DNA of 7,413 bases, taken from the NCBI GenBank assembly GCA_017304275.1, contig JAFKKW010000416.1, positions 1 to 7,413 of the forward strand, given 5' to 3'. The stretch is from Hyphomicrobiales bacterium (lineage in GTDB: Bacteria > Pseudomonadota > Alphaproteobacteria > Rhizobiales > Hyphomicrobiaceae). Both the position numbers and the translations under genes were made by a program. This document shows, piece by piece, positions 5,170 to 7,413 of this stretch. Numbering within the stretch: the stretch's first letter is position 1; the number at the start of each line of letters is the position of its first letter. The notes beneath the pieces are model-generated. The model had not been told where the DNA came from. It saw only the letters and a list, made by a program, of their open reading frames with translations, and did no database searches.

Positions 5170-5907
5170 CTATTCCCGGCGGAAGACCTTGTCGACGATG
5201 CGGTTGGCCCAGCCTTTGGCATGCAGCCGTTCGTAGACATCCTTGGGGTCGTAGACCGTCTCCACCCAATCGTAGAAGTCGATCGGATGCGCGGCGGCGT
5301 AGGCGAGATACGCTTCGAAGAACTCGTCGAGAACGCCGGTGTCGGCCTGGCGGATGTGGCCGAAGCGGAGCGAGAGCTGGCGGCGCGCCTGGGAGATCGG
5401 TACGCCGTGGCGCGTGTGCAGATAGAGCGCGCTCATCAGGCCGGCCCGGTCGGCGCCCGATTTGCAATGCAACAGGATCGGATACTGGACGGACGAAAAG
5501 AGGTCGCGGGCGGCCAGCACCTCGGCACGGGTCGGCGCCGCGCGCGAGCGGACCGCGAAATCGACCAGCGCGAGCCCGGCTTCCCGGCAGGCGGTTTGCT
5601 CGAAGGCGTATGTCGAGGTGTCCGTGGCGCCGCGCAGATTGACGACGGTGCGCACGCCGCGGCGTTTCAGGTCGCGGATCTGATGCGGCAGCGGCTGGGC
5701 CGCGCGCCAGGCTTCGCTCGACAGGCGATGCCGGTTCGGAAACACGAGCCGAACGATCAGATGATCGAGCAGCAGCATGTCGAGATAGCGCGCGTGGGGC
5801 TCAGCGCGCCTTTTCCACGATCCAGGGAGCACGGATGTCGCAGCTCTCACTCCGGCCCAGGCTGAGCGACGCGCCGCCCGTTTGACCTGTTTTATGAGCC
5901 GTGCCAT
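5170..5907 (-). CDS. Cys-dependent dual-specificity/tyrosine-type phosphatase
   Basis: A 245-residue protein with the signature HCKSGADR (147-154): nucleophile C148 and phosphate-binding R154, the Cx5R loop of the cysteine phosphatase superfamily. Upstream, IRDLKRRGVRTVVNLRG (77-93) is the strand-helix-strand entry seen in Siw14/PTPMT-like dual-specificity phosphatases. D116 in LVDFAV is a candidate general acid. The N-terminus is strongly basic (residues 1-40), and MLLLDHLIVRLVF (44-56) is hydrophobic, so membrane association is plausible, without a clear signal peptide. Substrates of this group include phosphotyrosine, inositol phosphates and phosphatidylglycerophosphate; which applies cannot be read here. 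It stands alone on the minus strand, between the exporter and the acyltransferase-Kdo transferase gene, suggesting an envelope lipid or envelope-regulation role (inference). No strong Shine-Dalgarno precedes the ATG; a hairpin lies in its leader. Confidence 0.85.
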   Translation of the reverse strand: MARLIKQVKRAARRSAWAGVRAATSVLPGSWKRRAEPHARYLDMLLLDHLIVRLVFPNRHRLSSEAWRAAQPLPHQIRDLKRRGVRTVVNLRGATDTSTYAFEQTACREAGLALVDFAVRSRAAPTRAEVLAARDLFSSVQYPILLHCKSGADRAGLMSALYLHTRHGVPISQARRQLSLRFGHIRQADTGVLDEFFEAYLAYAAAHPIDFYDWVETVYDPKDVYERLHAKGWANRIVDKVFRRE

Positions 5908-5931
5908 CTGCGTCAGAAGACCCCGCCGAGA

Positions 5932-5954
5932 CCGCCTGCCCGCGCGGGAGGCGG
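5932..5954 (-). other. Leader hairpin of the phosphatase gene
   Basis: CCGCCT (5932-5937) and AGGCGG (5949-5954) are perfect arms. Inside, CCC (5939-5941) pairs with GGG (5946-5948), leaving G5938 bulged and a 4-base loop. It starts 24 bases ahead of the phosphatase ATG on the minus strand, so it would form in the 5' leader of that message. A regulatory role is conjecture, since short GC-rich hairpins are common in such DNA. Confidence 0.3.
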
Positions 5955-6046
5955 AGCGTGCGCGTCGTCAAAACCCGAATTCAGCGGTGGGTAGCACTAT
6001 CCCGCGTTATCTGTCGAACGCCTTATGCCGGATCGTCGTCGGCCAG

Positions 6047-6073
6047 TTGCGTCGAGGCCGTATTCCCTATAGG
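6047..6073 (+). promoter_or_regulatory. Weak promoter candidate of the fusion gene
   Basis: TTGCGT (6047-6052) and TATAGG (6068-6073) are separated by 15 bases, a short spacer. The -10 lies in the palindrome CCTATAGG (6066-6073), and a second palindrome GCCTTTAAGGC follows at 6080-6090. The fusion gene needs a promoter in this 237-base divergent gap because the preceding gene is on the other strand. This is the best candidate but a weak match. Confidence 0.25.
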
Positions 6074-6144
6074 AAAATTGCCTTTAAGGCGCGTGGGGGG
6101 AACCACTTGCGGCTCGAGCAAGGAGAGGCGAGATAGGCCGATCG

Positions 6145-7413
6145 ATGGCACAATCGCCACAGCGAGAGTCGAGATTCGGCCGCGCCATCGGTCTCATCGG
6201 CGCGCGCTATATGCGCTTCGTGCGCTCGACGTCGGACGTGATCATCGAGCCGTCGGACGTGGTCGGCCGCGTCAACGACACGCATCCGTTCATTCTCGCC
6301 ATGTGGCATGGGCAGTTCGCCCTGATGCCGACGCTGCACGAACTCAACGGCAAGAACTTCCGGGTTTCCGCCATCGCCGCGCGCCACGCCGATGCCTCGG
6401 CGATCCGGGCGCTGCTCGGCCAGTTCGACATCGAGGTCGTGCAGGGGGCGGGCGCCAACGAGCGCAAGCGCGACAAGGGCGGCGTCTATGCGCTGCGCAC
6501 CGCGACCCGGCTGCTCAAGGGCGGCAGCACGTTCTCGATGACGGCGGACATTCCACCCGGACCGGCGCGGCGCTCGGGCACGGGCATCGTCACGCTGGCC
6601 AAGTTCTCCGGCCGGCCGGTGGTGCCGTTCGCGGTGGCGACGTCGCGGTTCCTCGTGCTGCCGACGTGGAGCCGGATGACGATCAACCTGCCGTACTCCA
6701 AGCTCGCCTATGTGATCGGCGATCCGATCTGGGTGCCGGCGGATGCGGACGCGGACATGCTCGAGGTGCAGCGGCAGGCGGTCGAGGCGGGGCTCAACCG
6801 GGCGACCGAGCGCGCCTATGCGCTGGTCGGCGGCAACATCGCGCGCGTGACGCCGCCGTCGTCGGACGCGCTCGCGGGGCCGGCGCCGGAAGGTTTCGCG
6901 CTCAAGGCGTATCGCGCGGGCACGAGCCTGTTCGGGCTGGTGGCGCCGCTGCTGCTGACGATCCGCGGGCGGCAGGGCAAGGAGGATACGGCCCGGCGCG
7001 GCGAGCGTTATGGCGAGGCGGGTCTGCCGCGTCCCGACGGACCGCTGGTGTGGATCCATGCGGCAAGTGTCGGCGAGACCAATGCGGTGCTGCCCGTCAT
7101 CGACCGGCTGCTGGCGGCGCGCGAGGATCTTTCGGTGCTGCTGACGACGGGCACCGTGACGAGCGCGGCGATGGCCAAGCGACGGCTTCCGCCGCGGGCG
7201 CTGCATCAGTACATCGTGCTCGACGTTCCCGCGTATGTGCGCGCGTTTCTCGACCACTGGAAGCCGGACGCCGGCATGTTCGCCGAAAGCGAGGTGTGGC
7301 CGAACCTGATCATCGAGGCGTCGCGCCGCCACATTCCGCTGGCGCTGGTCAACGCGCGCATGTCGGCGCGCAGCGCGCGGCGGTGGAAGTGGTTCAGCGG
7401 CTTCTCGCGGCCG
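6145..7413 (+). CDS. waaA: LpxJ-like (DUF374) acyltransferase fused to Kdo transferase WaaA, 3' end outside window
   Basis: One frame runs 423 codons to the window edge with no stop. Residues about 10-225 form a DUF374 acyltransferase domain: AMWHGQF (52-58), ARHADAS (79-85), GAGANERKRDKGG (113-125), TADIPPGP (133-140) and SGRPVVPFAVATSRF. After a Pro/Ala/Ser-rich linker (236-250), residues 253-423 are the N-terminal half of WaaA, which adds Kdo from CMP-Kdo to lipid A precursor: a hydrophobic anchor (256-273), RGERYGE (285-291), VWIHAASVGET (302-312, with catalytic-site E311), LLTTGTVTSA (332-341), HQYIVLD (354-360) and WKPDAGMFAESEVWPN (372-387). These are usually two adjacent genes. DUF374 includes the Helicobacter lipid A secondary acyltransferase LpxJ, so both halves plausibly act on lipid A. 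ATG 6145 is the first start after an in-frame TAA at 6085; AGGAG (6121-6125) is too far, leaving a weak ribosome-binding site. Confidence 0.9.
   Translation, partial: MAQSPQRESRFGRAIGLIGARYMRFVRSTSDVIIEPSDVVGRVNDTHPFILAMWHGQFALMPTLHELNGKNFRVSAIAARHADASAIRALLGQFDIEVVQGAGANERKRDKGGVYALRTATRLLKGGSTFSMTADIPPGPARRSGTGIVTLAKFSGRPVVPFAVATSRFLVLPTWSRMTINLPYSKLAYVIGDPIWVPADADADMLEVQRQAVEAGLNRATERAYALVGGNIARVTPPSSDALAGPAPEGFALKAYRAGTSLFGLVAPLLLTIRGRQGKEDTARRGERYGEAGLPRPDGPLVWIHAASVGETNAVLPVIDRLLAAREDLSVLLTTGTVTSAAMAKRRLPPRALHQYIVLDVPAYVRAFLDHWKPDAGMFAESEVWPNLIIEASRRHIPLALVNARMSARSARRWKWFSGFSRP

Noticed and set aside
6067..7332. A 421-codon open frame on the minus strand across the acyltransferase-WaaA gene
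   Set aside because: Same kind of antisense shadow: Arg/His-rich, no domain, while the plus strand encodes clear DUF374 and WaaA motifs.
1..7413. CRISPR arrays, tRNA, rRNA or insertion-sequence transposase genes
   Set aside because: I saw no regularly spaced repeats, no cloverleaf or rRNA-like stretch and no transposase domain; the only mobile-like feature is the small palindromic element at 430-557.

Overview
The window is GC-rich DNA whose gene content points to an alphaproteobacterium, most likely of the Hyphomicrobiales (Rhizobiales). The pointers are a YdcH/DUF465 coiled-coil gene, a DUF4170 gene, an MsbA-type ABC exporter and a DUF374 acyltransferase next to the Kdo transferase WaaA. 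The genus cannot be fixed from the sequence alone.

Layout, left to right. A 58-residue DUF465 gene (57-233, +) is followed by 364 bases without a gene. That gap holds a strong two-part hairpin (247-283), a terminator-like hairpin (325-352) and a 128-bp element bounded by 11-bp inverted repeats (430-557). A 542-residue acyl-CoA synthetase lies on the minus strand (598-2226) with its own sigma70-like promoter at 2257-2285. Diverging from it is a very short gene for a 28-residue single-span membrane protein (2465-2551, +) with a promoter, a strong Shine-Dalgarno and a GC-rich hairpin behind it. After about 360 gene-free bases, which include a tandem 11-bp repeat at 2701-2724, comes an envelope cluster. 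It consists of a DUF4170 protein (2909-3169, +), an MsbA-like ABC exporter (3253-5094, +), a cysteine-dependent dual-specificity-type phosphatase on the opposite strand (5170-5907, -) and a long frame from 6145 that stays open to the right edge.

The main point of interest is that last frame. It encodes a complete DUF374 (LpxJ-like) acyltransferase domain that continues, with no stop and no frame change, into the N-terminal half of WaaA. Many alphaproteobacteria carry these as two adjacent genes; here they form one polypeptide. The cluster can be read as a lipid A module: acylation and Kdo addition by the fusion protein, then flipping across the inner membrane by the MsbA-like exporter. DUF4170 and the phosphatase are partners of unknown role. 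The acyl-CoA synthetase belongs to fatty-acid or short/medium-chain acid metabolism and has no evident link to the cluster.
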